Positions 34,421 to 42,836 of a stretch of DNA of 64,000 nucleotides are shown here, in pieces. The DNA is from Chryseobacterium gleum (GTDB lineage Bacteria; Bacteroidota; Bacteroidia; Flavobacteriales; Flavobacteriaceae), in assembly GCA_945897915.1 (NCBI GenBank), contig CAMDGB010000006.1, forward strand, positions 1-64,000, read 5' to 3'. The translations under genes and the position numbers were made by a program. A model generated the notes under the pieces. That model saw only the letters and a list, made by a program, of their open reading frames with translations, did no database searches and was not told where the DNA came from. The number at the start of each line of letters is the position of its first letter. Positions within the stretch are counted from its first letter, which is position 1.

Positions 34421-34575
34421 ATGTGGCAGGTCTCCTGGCTTGCCTATTAATGTCTTCCTTCCCATCCTATTTTACTAGAACAGTGGATTTGCAGATAACA
34501 CTAACGTTTAATAGCATACAGTTGCGGGAACAGCTCAGGTTTTACACCTGATTCCCTTTTAATGATTATTCTATG
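34421..34575 (-). ncRNA. Cobalamin riboswitch
   Basis: On the minus strand the aptamer core GGTGTAAAACCTGAGCTG is followed by TTCCCGCAACTGT, then CCACTG, and the B12 box AGCCAGGAGACCTGCC (34440-34425). These are the conserved elements of cobalamin riboswitches in the right order. It precedes the TonB receptor start (34330) by about 95 bases; a segment with GGGAAAAAAGG and CTTTTCTCCC at about 34360-34402 may be the expression platform that hides the start region when B12 is bound. Outer limits are approximate. Confidence 0.93.
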
Positions 34576-34679
34576 TTATAGAACATCAACCAAAATTCGA
34601 GTGTAAATGTATAATAAAATTATTAACAATATAAAATATTTAATTAACTTTACATTGATATTTAAGAAAACAACATGTT

Positions 34680-35540
34680 ATGAAAAAACTTTTACTACTC
34701 TTTTTGAGTTCGTTTTTTGGATATAGCCAAGTTTATATTGAAGTGAAATTGGTTAATCCAAACGTTGGAAGTTCAATCTTTAATAATTACACAAATTCTG
34801 GAACTACTTCTAATGATAATGGTTTAAACGCAATTCTGTCTCAAAATTTCGTTAGTCAATATAGACCAAAAAACGGAAATCCTTTTGATAACTTACCAAG
34901 GTACACTTCTGTTGTTTGTGCTGATATATACGGAACTAATTTATTAAGCCAATTACAAAATTATTCATCAGTTATTGAATCAGCTGCATTTAGTATTGAA
35001 TATAATTTTAATAATATGCTTACAATTCAATTAATAACTAATGCAACTGGGACACAGACAGGAACAAATGGAAATATTGTTGTAACAAATGACGCCGGCT
35101 TAAATCAAATTTTTGCTAATCATAACATCGTACAAATGCAACAATCTTTTCCGAGTAGTGGAAATGCAAATAATTTAAGATATTATAGAATTAGGTCCTC
35201 AAATTGTAATTTACTAAATTTAAAAACCGCATTAGATAATTACTCATCAGTCATTCAAGCAACGGAGTTTATTGGAGGAGATGTACAGTTAAGCAATCAA
35301 TCTTTGGATAATATAACGACTTCAATTTATCCAAATCCATTTCAAAATGGATTAAATATCAAAACGGATAAAACAATAACAAATTATGAAGTTGTAGATA
35401 TTTCTGGTAAAATTATTGTTGTTTGTACCTCTAAAATAGACTTCGAAAATTATATTTCTAATCTAAAAAATGGATTATATTTTCTTCAACTAAATTATGA
35501 TGACAGCACTATCTCATCACACAAAATAATTAAAAATTAA
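34680..35540 (+). CDS. T9SS-secreted protein with an internal duplication, next to the B12 genes
   Basis: The 286-residue protein has a signal peptide (about 1-16), two homologous segments (about 47-104 and 138-197) and a type A T9SS sorting domain (about 213-286; SIYPNPFQNGLNIKTD, ending SHKIIKN). The two segments share the ending NYSSVIESAAF / NYSSVIQATEF and a preceding helix-like LLSQLQ / LKTAL. No family is recognised; the size and 'position then VI.A..' pattern recall propeptide-inhibitor folds, but this is a guess. It stands between the divergent btuB riboswitch and the BtuFCD-like genes, so a surface role in corrinoid uptake is possible. Confidence 0.85.
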   Translation: MKKLLLLFLSSFFGYSQVYIEVKLVNPNVGSSIFNNYTNSGTTSNDNGLNAILSQNFVSQYRPKNGNPFDNLPRYTSVVCADIYGTNLLSQLQNYSSVIESAAFSIEYNFNNMLTIQLITNATGTQTGTNGNIVVTNDAGLNQIFANHNIVQMQQSFPSSGNANNLRYYRIRSSNCNLLNLKTALDNYSSVIQATEFIGGDVQLSNQSLDNITTSIYPNPFQNGLNIKTDKTITNYEVVDISGKIIVVCTSKIDFENYISNLKNGLYFLQLNYDDSTISSHKIIKN

Positions 35541-35596
35541 AATATAATTGCAGTACTTTCTTTTTACATTTATTAAGTTTGTAAAAAATTTCACCA

Positions 35597-36727
35597 ATGT
35601 ACCTTGCTAAAAAAATAAGTTTTCTTTTGCTTTTATTTTCTTTTATGTGTTGTAAAAACAATGAACGTAAAACTTTAGAAAACACAAGAAATAACGAAAT
35701 AAAATACGCAAAAGGCTTTACTATCATTACAAAAGAAAATTATTCAATTGTAGAAGTTACTTCACCCTGGCCCAATTCAAAAAAGAAATATTCGTATATT
35801 TTAAAGAAAAAAAATGCTGTAATTCCATCTAAATACAAAAATCTTACGCAAATTCAAGTGCCAATTAAAAATATTGTTTTAACTTCTACTACGCACATTC
35901 CTTCATTAGAAATGCTTGGAGAAGAAAAAAAACTTATTGGTTTTCCGAATTTAAATTACATTTCTTCAGAAAAAGTCAGAGATTTAATTGATGCTGGAAA
36001 AATTAAAGAATTAGGAAGCAATCAATCATTAAACACCGAGGTTTTAATTGATTTACAACCAGATATTATAATGGGTTATGGCTTAGACAATAGCAATCCC
36101 ACTTTAGATAACTTAGAAAAAAATGGCTTAAAAGTAATCCTAAATGGCGATTGGAACGAACAATCACCATTAGGAAAAGTGGAATGGATTAAACTTTTCG
36201 GGGTGCTTTTTGGAAAAGAAAAACAAGCCAGTGAAATTTTCAATTCGATTGAAAAAACATATAATGAGACATTAAAATTGGTAGAAAAAACTAAAATAAA
36301 ACCAACTGTTTTTAGTGGGTCATTATATGAAGATAAATGGTACTTGCCGCAAGGACAAAGCTGGGGTGCAAAATTTATTAGCAACGCTAAAGGAAACTAT
36401 TTGTGGGCAAAAACCAAGGGCACTGGAAGCTTATCTTTATCATTTGAAAAAGTATACAGTATGGCCAAAAATGCAGATATTTGGTTTATGGATCAGTATA
36501 CTTCTTTGGAAGAAATTAAAAATGCCAACCCACATTATTCACAATTTAAAGCTTTTAAAACAAAAAATATATATTCGTTTAGTAAAAAGAAAGGCAAAAC
36601 TGGTGGTGTAATTTATTACGAATTAGCGCCTAATCGACCAGATTTAGTGTTGAAAGATTTAGTAAAAATATTTCATCCAGAGTTATTACCTAATTACCAA
36701 CTTTTTTTCTTTGAAAAACTACAATAA
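35597..36727 (+). CDS. btuF: Substrate-binding lipoprotein of a B12/iron-type ABC importer (BtuF-like)
   Basis: The 376-residue protein has a lipoprotein signal (MYLAKKISFLLLLFSFMCCK) and a class III binding-protein fold: IVLTSTTHIPSLEMLG near 95-110, LIDLQPDIIMGYG (about 150-162), a long linking helix and the C-terminal lobe with YSFSKKKGKTGGVIYYELAP. The family binds cobalamin or siderophores. The order SBP-permease-ATPase beside a B12-riboswitch-controlled receptor favours cobalamin. The next gene begins two bases after its stop. A possible -7 element TAAGTTTG (35574-35581) would give a very short leader. Confidence 0.88.
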   Translation: MYLAKKISFLLLLFSFMCCKNNERKTLENTRNNEIKYAKGFTIITKENYSIVEVTSPWPNSKKKYSYILKKKNAVIPSKYKNLTQIQVPIKNIVLTSTTHIPSLEMLGEEKKLIGFPNLNYISSEKVRDLIDAGKIKELGSNQSLNTEVLIDLQPDIIMGYGLDNSNPTLDNLEKNGLKVILNGDWNEQSPLGKVEWIKLFGVLFGKEKQASEIFNSIEKTYNETLKLVEKTKIKPTVFSGSLYEDKWYLPQGQSWGAKFISNAKGNYLWAKTKGTGSLSLSFEKVYSMAKNADIWFMDQYTSLEEIKNANPHYSQFKAFKTKNIYSFSKKKGKTGGVIYYELAPNRPDLVLKDLVKIFHPELLPNYQLFFFEKLQ

Positions 36728-36729
36728 AA

Positions 36730-37758
36730 TTGAAAAAGAACGCACAACATAAAATCCTATTTACTACTTTACTTGTCTGTTTAGTAGTTGCTTTTTTGCT
36801 AAATATTAGTTTTGGTCAAGTAGCTATTCCAATAAAAGAGGTGGCAAAATCAATATTTGGCTTTGGAGAAGTAAAAGACACATGGGAATACATCATTATT
36901 AATTTCCGGTTACCAAAAGCAATAACTGCGACTTTAGTTGGAATTGGCTTATCTATTTCTGGCTTATTAATGCAAACTTTATTCAGAAATCCATTAGCTG
37001 GACCTTATGTTTTGGGTTTAAGTTCTGGCTCGAGTCTGGGTGTAGCTTTTGTAATAATGGGTGCGTCCATTTTGCCTGTTTTTTTAGGAGAAATTTTCGT
37101 TTCCAGTTTAGGTATTTTATTCGCCTCCATTATAGGTAGTTTATTTGTTTTATCTTTAGTTTTTTTAGTCTCCAAAAAATTAAAAGATACCCTATCCATA
37201 TTAATTGTTGGCTTAATGTTTAGTAGCTTCACAGGAGCAATTGTTAGCGTTTTAACTTATTTTAGTACAGCAGAACAATTACAAAAATTCACATTTTGGT
37301 CGATGGGAAATTTAGGAAATTTAAGTTGGATACAAATTTCTATTTTGAGTATTTCAGTAACAATTGGTTTGATTTTAAGTTTGTTTTCAATTAAAAGTTT
37401 AGACGCTTTTCTTCTTGGCGAAAACTATGCAAAAAGTTTAGGAATCAACATTAAAAAACAACGCAATTTAATTTTTATTGCAACAGGAATTTTAGCAGGA
37501 AGCATTACTGCATTTGTAGGACCGATTGCTTTTGTTGGTTTAGCCGTTCCACATATTTCAAAATTAGTATTTCAAACAAGTAATCATAAAATTTTATTTT
37601 TTTCAACCATTTTATTAGGAGCCGTAATTATGTTGCTTTGTGATTCGATTTCACAATTACCAGGTTTAGATTTCACTTTACCAATTAATGCAATTACATC
37701 AATTTTAGGAGCACCAGTTGTAATTTGGTTATTAGTAAGAAAAAGAGGAATACATTAG
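36730..37758 (+). CDS. btuC: FecCD/BtuC-type ABC permease
   Basis: The 342-residue membrane protein has about ten helices and the family motifs FRLPKAITATLVGIGLSISG and QTLFRNPLAGPYVLGLSSGS near residues 57-100, and GPIAFVGLAVPHISKLVF near 264-281. The start codon is TTG at 36730, two bases after the stop of the binding-protein gene; no ATG occurs before the first membrane helix, so the unusual start is likely real. It forms the importer with the flanking binding protein and ATPase. Confidence 0.92.
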   Translation: MKKNAQHKILFTTLLVCLVVAFLLNISFGQVAIPIKEVAKSIFGFGEVKDTWEYIIINFRLPKAITATLVGIGLSISGLLMQTLFRNPLAGPYVLGLSSGSSLGVAFVIMGASILPVFLGEIFVSSLGILFASIIGSLFVLSLVFLVSKKLKDTLSILIVGLMFSSFTGAIVSVLTYFSTAEQLQKFTFWSMGNLGNLSWIQISILSISVTIGLILSLFSIKSLDAFLLGENYAKSLGINIKKQRNLIFIATGILAGSITAFVGPIAFVGLAVPHISKLVFQTSNHKILFFSTILLGAVIMLLCDSISQLPGLDFTLPINAITSILGAPVVIWLLVRKRGIH

Positions 37759-37783
37759 AATTGTTTTACCACATAGGATATAA

Positions 37784-38563
37784 ATGAATAATACCATACT
37801 ACATACCAAAAATTTATCCATTGGTTATACTTCCAAAAAAGAAGTATTAACCATTGCGAGTGATATCAATATTTCATTAATAAAAGGTAAGTTAATCACA
37901 TTAATTGGTGGAAATGGTATAGGAAAATCTACTTTATTAAGAACAATTACAGCTATTCAAACACCTGTTTCTGGAGAAGTGATATTAAACAATAAAGATA
38001 TTTTTTCAATTGAAAACTCTGAGTTAGCGCAACAACAAAGTTTGGTTTTGACAGATAAATTACCAAGTAGTAATTTAACCGTTTGGGAATTAATTGCTCT
38101 TGGAAGACAACCATATACCAATTGGATTGGAACTTTATCGGATGAAGATTATTCAAAAATCAATATAGCCATTCAACTTACCAATATTGAACATTTAACA
38201 GAAAAAAAACATTACGAAATTTCTGACGGACAATTGCAAAAAGTATTAATTGCAAGAGCTTTAGCTCAAGATACCGATTTAATTATTTTAGATGAACCTA
38301 CTACACATTTAGATTTGTTTCATAAAGTTTCGGTGTTTAAATTATTACAAAAACTGGCACACGAAACGGAAAAATGCATTTTATTTTCAACTCATGATAT
38401 CGATTTGGCCATTCAATTAAGTAATGAAATGATTGTAATGACAAAAGAAAAAACCATTCAAGATCAACCTTGTAATTTAATTGAAAAAGGTGTTTTTGAT
38501 ACTTTATTTAAAGATGAACATATTGCTTTTGACAAAATACACGGTAAATTTATTGTGAAATAA
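37784..38563 (+). CDS. btuD: ABC importer ATPase, BtuD/FecE type
   Basis: The 259-residue ATPase has Walker A GGNGIGKSTLLR (about 44-55), the signature ISDGQLQKVLIARA (about 146-159) and Walker B LIILDEPTTHLDL. It is the third gene of the BtuFCD-like set, 25 bases after the permease. In the signature the usual SGGQ/SGGE is SDGQ, still compatible with function. It converges with the pseudouridine synthase gene with only a poly-T stretch and no clear hairpin between them. Confidence 0.92.
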   Translation: MNNTILHTKNLSIGYTSKKEVLTIASDINISLIKGKLITLIGGNGIGKSTLLRTITAIQTPVSGEVILNNKDIFSIENSELAQQQSLVLTDKLPSSNLTVWELIALGRQPYTNWIGTLSDEDYSKINIAIQLTNIEHLTEKKHYEISDGQLQKVLIARALAQDTDLIILDEPTTHLDLFHKVSVFKLLQKLAHETEKCILFSTHDIDLAIQLSNEMIVMTKEKTIQDQPCNLIEKGVFDTLFKDEHIAFDKIHGKFIVK

Positions 38564-38579
38564 TTTTTTTTTTAAAAAA

Positions 38580-39164
38580 CTACTCAATAATTCTATCAAA
38601 ATCAACTGCAAAAATTTCCTTTACTTCGCCAGCTTTTAAATTACCTAATTCAATATTTCCAACTCGAACTCTAACCAATCGTAAGGTTGGAAAACCAACT
38701 GCTGAAGTCATTTTTCTTACTTGACGGAATTTGCCCTCAGTTAAAGTAATCGAAACCCAACTTGTAGGACCGTGACGCTCATCTCTAATTCTTCTACCTT
38801 CACCAATTTTTGTTGGAACTGGAATTAAATTCGCTTCGCATTTTTTAGTGATGTATTTTTTACCGTGAAAACCAATTTCTACTCCGTTTTTTAGTTGTTC
38901 AACGGCATCTAATGTAATAATTCCGTCTACTTGAGCATAATATTCTTTTTCCACTTTTTTACTTCGGACTAATTCACTCATCATTCCGTCGGTTGTTAGT
39001 AATAATAAACCTTCAGAATCTTCATCTAATCTTCCAATTGCCATTGTGCCTTCTGGAAAATTATATAATTCACCCAATTTTCTTTTATTACGTTTTAATT
39101 CGTAAATAAACTGACTGATAAATCCGTGTGGCTTATGTAAAATAAAATGTTGGTGTAACTTCAT
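38580..39164 (-). CDS. rRNA pseudouridine synthase, RsuA/RluE type, lacking the S4 domain
   Basis: The 194-residue protein begins MKLHQHFILHKPHGFISQF and carries the catalytic motif GRLDEDSEGLLLLT with the essential Asp (about residue 47), then KEYYAQVDG, and the C-terminal TLTEGKFRQVRKMTSAVGFPT and LVRVRVGNI. The short form without an N-terminal S4 domain is like RluE, which modifies 23S rRNA U2457 in E. coli; which uridine is modified here cannot be told. It is a single minus-strand gene. Confidence 0.92.
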   Translation of the reverse strand: MKLHQHFILHKPHGFISQFIYELKRNKRKLGELYNFPEGTMAIGRLDEDSEGLLLLTTDGMMSELVRSKKVEKEYYAQVDGIITLDAVEQLKNGVEIGFHGKKYITKKCEANLIPVPTKIGEGRRIRDERHGPTSWVSITLTEGKFRQVRKMTSAVGFPTLRLVRVRVGNIELGNLKAGEVKEIFAVDFDRIIE

Positions 39165-39306
39165 TTTGCAAAAATAGTTTTAATTTTAAACACATAGACA
39201 TTTAGAAAAAATAAAACTTTTAGAAACTTGTGTGTTTTATTTTTTTAATTGAGGTAAAATTTAAAAAAATTAGTAATTTTACTTTCAATCTAATTACATA
39301 CCAAAA

Positions 39307-40671
39307 ATGAACACATCTATAATCTTAATATTCGCCATTTTAATAGCCTTAATTATTGGTTTTTACATCGGTAAATTGCTTTCAAAAACACAATCTAATG
39401 TTGAAAAAAGTAATTTAGACGGACAATTAACGTCTCAAACCAATCAGCTTACAGAATTAAAAATATCTTTTCAGGATTTACAAATAGAAAAACAAAAAGT
39501 ACAAACTGAAAAAGAAGAATTTGCCATATTATTAGCAAAAAAAGAAAATGATTTTGATAATTTATTGGAAAGAAATAAAGAACAAAAACAAGAAGTTAAC
39601 GAACTTCAACAAAAATTCACAAAAGAATTTGAAAACTTGGCTAATAAAATTTTAGAAGAAAAAACACAGAAATTTACCGAACAAAATAAAGAAAACTTAA
39701 AAAATATTTTATCGCCCTTACAAGATAAAATACAACATTTTGAGAAAAAAGTAGAAGACACACATAAAGAAAGTATTGATTATCATGCCGCTTTACGTCA
39801 GCAAATAGTTAGCTTAAGCGAAATGAATGCGCAAATGAGCAAAGAAACCATCAATTTAACAAAAGCCTTAAAAGGCGATAGTAAAATGCAAGGAAATTGG
39901 GGCGAATTGGTTTTAGAACGCGTATTAGAAAAATCTGGATTAGAAAAAGGTCGCGAATATGAAGTGCAACAAGCCTTTACTTCTGAAGAAGGAAGCCGAA
40001 TTTTACCCGATGTAATCATCAATTTACCCGATGGTAAAAAAATGGTGGTAGATAGTAAAGTTTCACTAACCGCTTATGAAAGGTATGTAAATGAAGAAGA
40101 CGATGTGCAACAAAATATTTATTTAAAAGAACATGTAAACTCAGTAAAACGTCACGTAGAGCAATTAAGCGACAAACGCTATCAAGATATTTATCAAATG
40201 GAAAGTCCTGATTTTGTTTTGTTATTTATTCCTATTGAACCCGCATTTGCTTTAGCTTTACAAGAAGATTTAAATTTATATAACAAAGCGTTTGAAAAAA
40301 ATATTGTAATAGTAACACCTTCTACTTTATTGGCCACTTTACGGACTATTGATAGTATGTGGACCAATCAAAAGCAACAAGAAAATGCCATTGAAATTGC
40401 GCGTCAAGCTGGGGCATTGTATGATAAATTTGAAGGCTTTGTTTCAGATTTAATTAAAATTGGAAAGAAAATGGACGAAGCCAAAGTTGAATATTCATCA
40501 GCAATGAATAAACTTACCGAAGGAAAAGGAAATTTAGTTACAAGTGCTGAAAAATTAAAAAAAATGGGAGCAAAAGCAAAAAAAGCTTTACCGGAAGCCA
40601 TTTTGAAACGAGCAGAAAACGATGAGGATTTACTATCAGAAATTGAAATTAATATAAATAAATTTAAATGA
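39307..40671 (+). CDS. rmuC: DNA recombination protein RmuC
   Basis: The 454-residue protein has an N-terminal membrane helix (about 3-23), a long coiled coil (about 35-165, rich in Lys, Glu and Gln) and the RmuC (DUF195) nuclease-like core with MQGNWGELVLERVLEKSGL, ILPDVIINLPDGKKMVVDSK and VLLFIPIEPAFALALQED. The VDSKVSL segment matches the active-site region of PD-(D/E)xK nucleases. RmuC limits DNA inversion at short inverted repeats in E. coli. Its stop overlaps the next start by four bases (ATGA). Confidence 0.95.
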   Translation: MNTSIILIFAILIALIIGFYIGKLLSKTQSNVEKSNLDGQLTSQTNQLTELKISFQDLQIEKQKVQTEKEEFAILLAKKENDFDNLLERNKEQKQEVNELQQKFTKEFENLANKILEEKTQKFTEQNKENLKNILSPLQDKIQHFEKKVEDTHKESIDYHAALRQQIVSLSEMNAQMSKETINLTKALKGDSKMQGNWGELVLERVLEKSGLEKGREYEVQQAFTSEEGSRILPDVIINLPDGKKMVVDSKVSLTAYERYVNEEDDVQQNIYLKEHVNSVKRHVEQLSDKRYQDIYQMESPDFVLLFIPIEPAFALALQEDLNLYNKAFEKNIVIVTPSTLLATLRTIDSMWTNQKQQENAIEIARQAGALYDKFEGFVSDLIKIGKKMDEAKVEYSSAMNKLTEGKGNLVTSAEKLKKMGAKAKKALPEAILKRAENDEDLLSEIEININKFK

Positions 40672-41030
40672 CAAAGATTCGTAAGATTATAATGTATACC
40701 TTATTAGCTGTCACATTAGCAGCAACAAGCTATATTACTTTTTTATATTACGCCTCATTTAGTGACGGAATACGCACTGGAGAATTAATTAAGTTTAGCC
40801 ATAAAGGTTACGTTTTTAAAACTTGGGAAGGCGAATTGAGTCAAGGGCTTTCTGGCTCGCAAAAATTTGCATTTTCAGTATTGGACAACCAACCAGAAGT
40901 AATTGAACAATTGAAAAATAACCAAGGGAAATTTGTAAGAATTGAATATATTGAACGCTACGGAACCTTTTATTGGTGGGGTAATTCTAATTATTATATT
41001 ACAAAAGTAAGTCCAGAAAAATCACCTTAA
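40668..41030 (+). CDS. Small membrane-anchored protein of unknown function
   Basis: The 120-residue protein has one N-terminal membrane helix (about 8-30) and a small extracytoplasmic domain with GELIKFSHKGYVFKTWEGEL and IEYIERYGTFYWWGNSNYYI. I recall similar flavobacterial proteins labelled '6-phosphogluconate dehydrogenase'; at this length and with no nucleotide-binding motif that label is wrong. It overlaps rmuC by four bases and is followed 15 bases later by a thioesterase gene, so the three genes probably form an operon. Confidence 0.8.
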   Translation: MTKIRKIIMYTLLAVTLAATSYITFLYYASFSDGIRTGELIKFSHKGYVFKTWEGELSQGLSGSQKFAFSVLDNQPEVIEQLKNNQGKFVRIEYIERYGTFYWWGNSNYYITKVSPEKSP

Positions 41031-41045
41031 TTTAATTCTAAATAA

Positions 41046-41591
41046 ATGAATACATCTAATACTGTTGCAGCTTCTAAAATTACATTATCTGAATTAATGT
41101 TGCCTTCACACAGCAATTTTAGCGGAAAAATTCATGGTGGATATTTGTTGCGTTTAATGGATCAAATTGCTTTTGCATGTGCTTCAAAATATTGTGGAAG
41201 CTATTGTGTAACTGCATCTGTTGACACTGTAAATTTTCTAAATCCTGTTGAAATAGGCGAATTAGTAACCTTAAAAGCATGTGTTAATTATGTAGGCAAC
41301 AGCTCTATGGTGGTTGGTATTCGCGTAACTTCTCAAAATATTCAAACAGGAAAAGTAAAACATACGAACTCTAGTTATTTTACTATGGTTGCCAAAAATC
41401 AAAATGGCGAAAATGTACAAGTTCCTAAATTGGTATTATCAAATTTGGAAGAAGTGCGTCGTTTTTACGAAAGTATTAATAGAATTTCCTCGAAAAAAGA
41501 ATATTTAAAAGAGGAAATTTCATTAGATTTTTCTTCGAAAGAAGCATTAGACAATTTAAAAAATTATAATATTCTACTTAAATTAAAATAA
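41046..41591 (+). CDS. Acyl-CoA thioesterase (hot-dog fold, YciA/BACH type)
   Basis: The 181-residue protein has the hot-dog thioesterase motif FSGKIHGGYLLRLMDQIAFA (22-41), with the conserved HGG and the Asp of the active site, and VDTVNFLNPVEIGELVTLKA near 56-75. It is close to the YciA/ACOT group, which hydrolyses medium- and long-chain acyl-CoA. A C-terminal helical extension of about 40 residues follows the fold. It is probably the last gene of the rmuC operon. Confidence 0.9.
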   Translation: MNTSNTVAASKITLSELMLPSHSNFSGKIHGGYLLRLMDQIAFACASKYCGSYCVTASVDTVNFLNPVEIGELVTLKACVNYVGNSSMVVGIRVTSQNIQTGKVKHTNSSYFTMVAKNQNGENVQVPKLVLSNLEEVRRFYESINRISSKKEYLKEEISLDFSSKEALDNLKNYNILLKLK

Positions 41592-41684
41592 AAAAATAAA
41601 TGTTTGAAAATTAAAATTTAAACTTACTTATTTTATATTTGCAAATTATTATTATTTTTCACTATTTTAGTAAAAATTTAACGA

Positions 41685-42815
41685 ATGAATAAAAAAATAC
41701 TATCTATTTTACTTTTAAGTATCGCATTATTAATAATATCGTGTAATGATGAAACTGTAGAAGAATATAATACCATACCTACTTCACCTGTTAAAGTTGA
41801 CTTAACGCAAGTACCCTATCCTAAACTTTCTGATTATCATTTTTTTGATGGCGAAATGAAAAACCAAATCCCTTCATTAAATGTAATTCCTTATGCACCA
41901 GCAAGTGTGTTATTTTCAGATTATGCTCACAAAAAAAGATTTGTTTGGATGCCAATTGGCGTAAAAGCAACTTATAATGGGGACTCGAAAGTATTAGAAT
42001 TACCAGTAGGATCCGCTTTGATAAAAACCTTTTATTATGATAAAATTCAACCTAACAATACAACTCGTATTATTGAAACAAGAATAATGATTCGAAAACA
42101 AACGGGTTGGATTTTTGCTGATTATGTTTGGAATGATGCACAAACAGAAGCGTATTTAGATTTAAATGGAAGTTTTGTAAATATATCATGGAAAGATGAT
42201 AATAATATAATAAAAACTACAGATTACAGAATTCCATCTGAAGTTCAATGTATCACTTGTCATAAAAATACAGAAAATGTTAATGGAAATATACAAACCA
42301 TTCATATCCCAATTGGAATTAAACCACAAAATCTAAATCATAACTATAATTACGGATCCTCTACTCAAAATCAACTAACAAAATGGATAGAGCAAGGTTA
42401 TTTAGAGAATAATTTCACTTTACCTACAGAAAATAATACCACAATAGACTATAACGACACATCAAAATCTTTAGAAAAAAGAGTACGATCTTATTTAGAT
42501 ATTAATTGTGCCCATTGTCACCAAAATGGAAAACATTGTGATTACAGACCGATGCGATTTGCTTATAACGAAACAGGTGCTGCAAACGGATTAACAAACT
42601 TAGGAGTTTGTGTTGACACACAAGATATGCAAAACTTCGCCCCAGCTTTAGGGAAAATTATAACACCAGGAAACATAAATAGATCCATGTTATACTATCG
42701 TTTAAACACAACTAATGAAGCATACAGAATGCCACTTCACGGAAGAACAGTAGTTCATGAAGAAGCAATAAGTTTAATAGGACAATGGATAAATTCATTA
42801 CAACCTTGTCAGTAA
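41685..42815 (+). CDS. Diheme c-type cytochrome lipoprotein (SO2930/HNE_0200 family)
   Basis: The 376-residue protein has a lipoprotein signal (MNKKILSILLLSIALLIISC) and two heme-binding motifs, CITCH (about residue 188) and CAHCH (about residue 268). The segment YPKLSDYHFFDG and PASVLFSDYAHKKRFVWMP match the family I know as SO2930-type diheme cytochromes (TIGR03806). It should sit in the periplasm or outer membrane and carry electrons; its partner is unknown. A -7 element TATATTTG lies at 41634-41641. It is followed 21 bases later by a T9SS FG-GAP protein gene. Confidence 0.88.
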   Translation: MNKKILSILLLSIALLIISCNDETVEEYNTIPTSPVKVDLTQVPYPKLSDYHFFDGEMKNQIPSLNVIPYAPASVLFSDYAHKKRFVWMPIGVKATYNGDSKVLELPVGSALIKTFYYDKIQPNNTTRIIETRIMIRKQTGWIFADYVWNDAQTEAYLDLNGSFVNISWKDDNNIIKTTDYRIPSEVQCITCHKNTENVNGNIQTIHIPIGIKPQNLNHNYNYGSSTQNQLTKWIEQGYLENNFTLPTENNTTIDYNDTSKSLEKRVRSYLDINCAHCHQNGKHCDYRPMRFAYNETGAANGLTNLGVCVDTQDMQNFAPALGKIITPGNINRSMLYYRLNTTNEAYRMPLHGRTVVHEEAISLIGQWINSLQPCQ

Positions 42816-42836
42816 TAACATTTTAATATATCAAAA

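Noticed and set aside
40668-41030. 6-phosphogluconate dehydrogenase
   Set aside because: A label I recall for similar proteins; this is a 120-residue membrane-anchored protein with no dinucleotide-binding motif.
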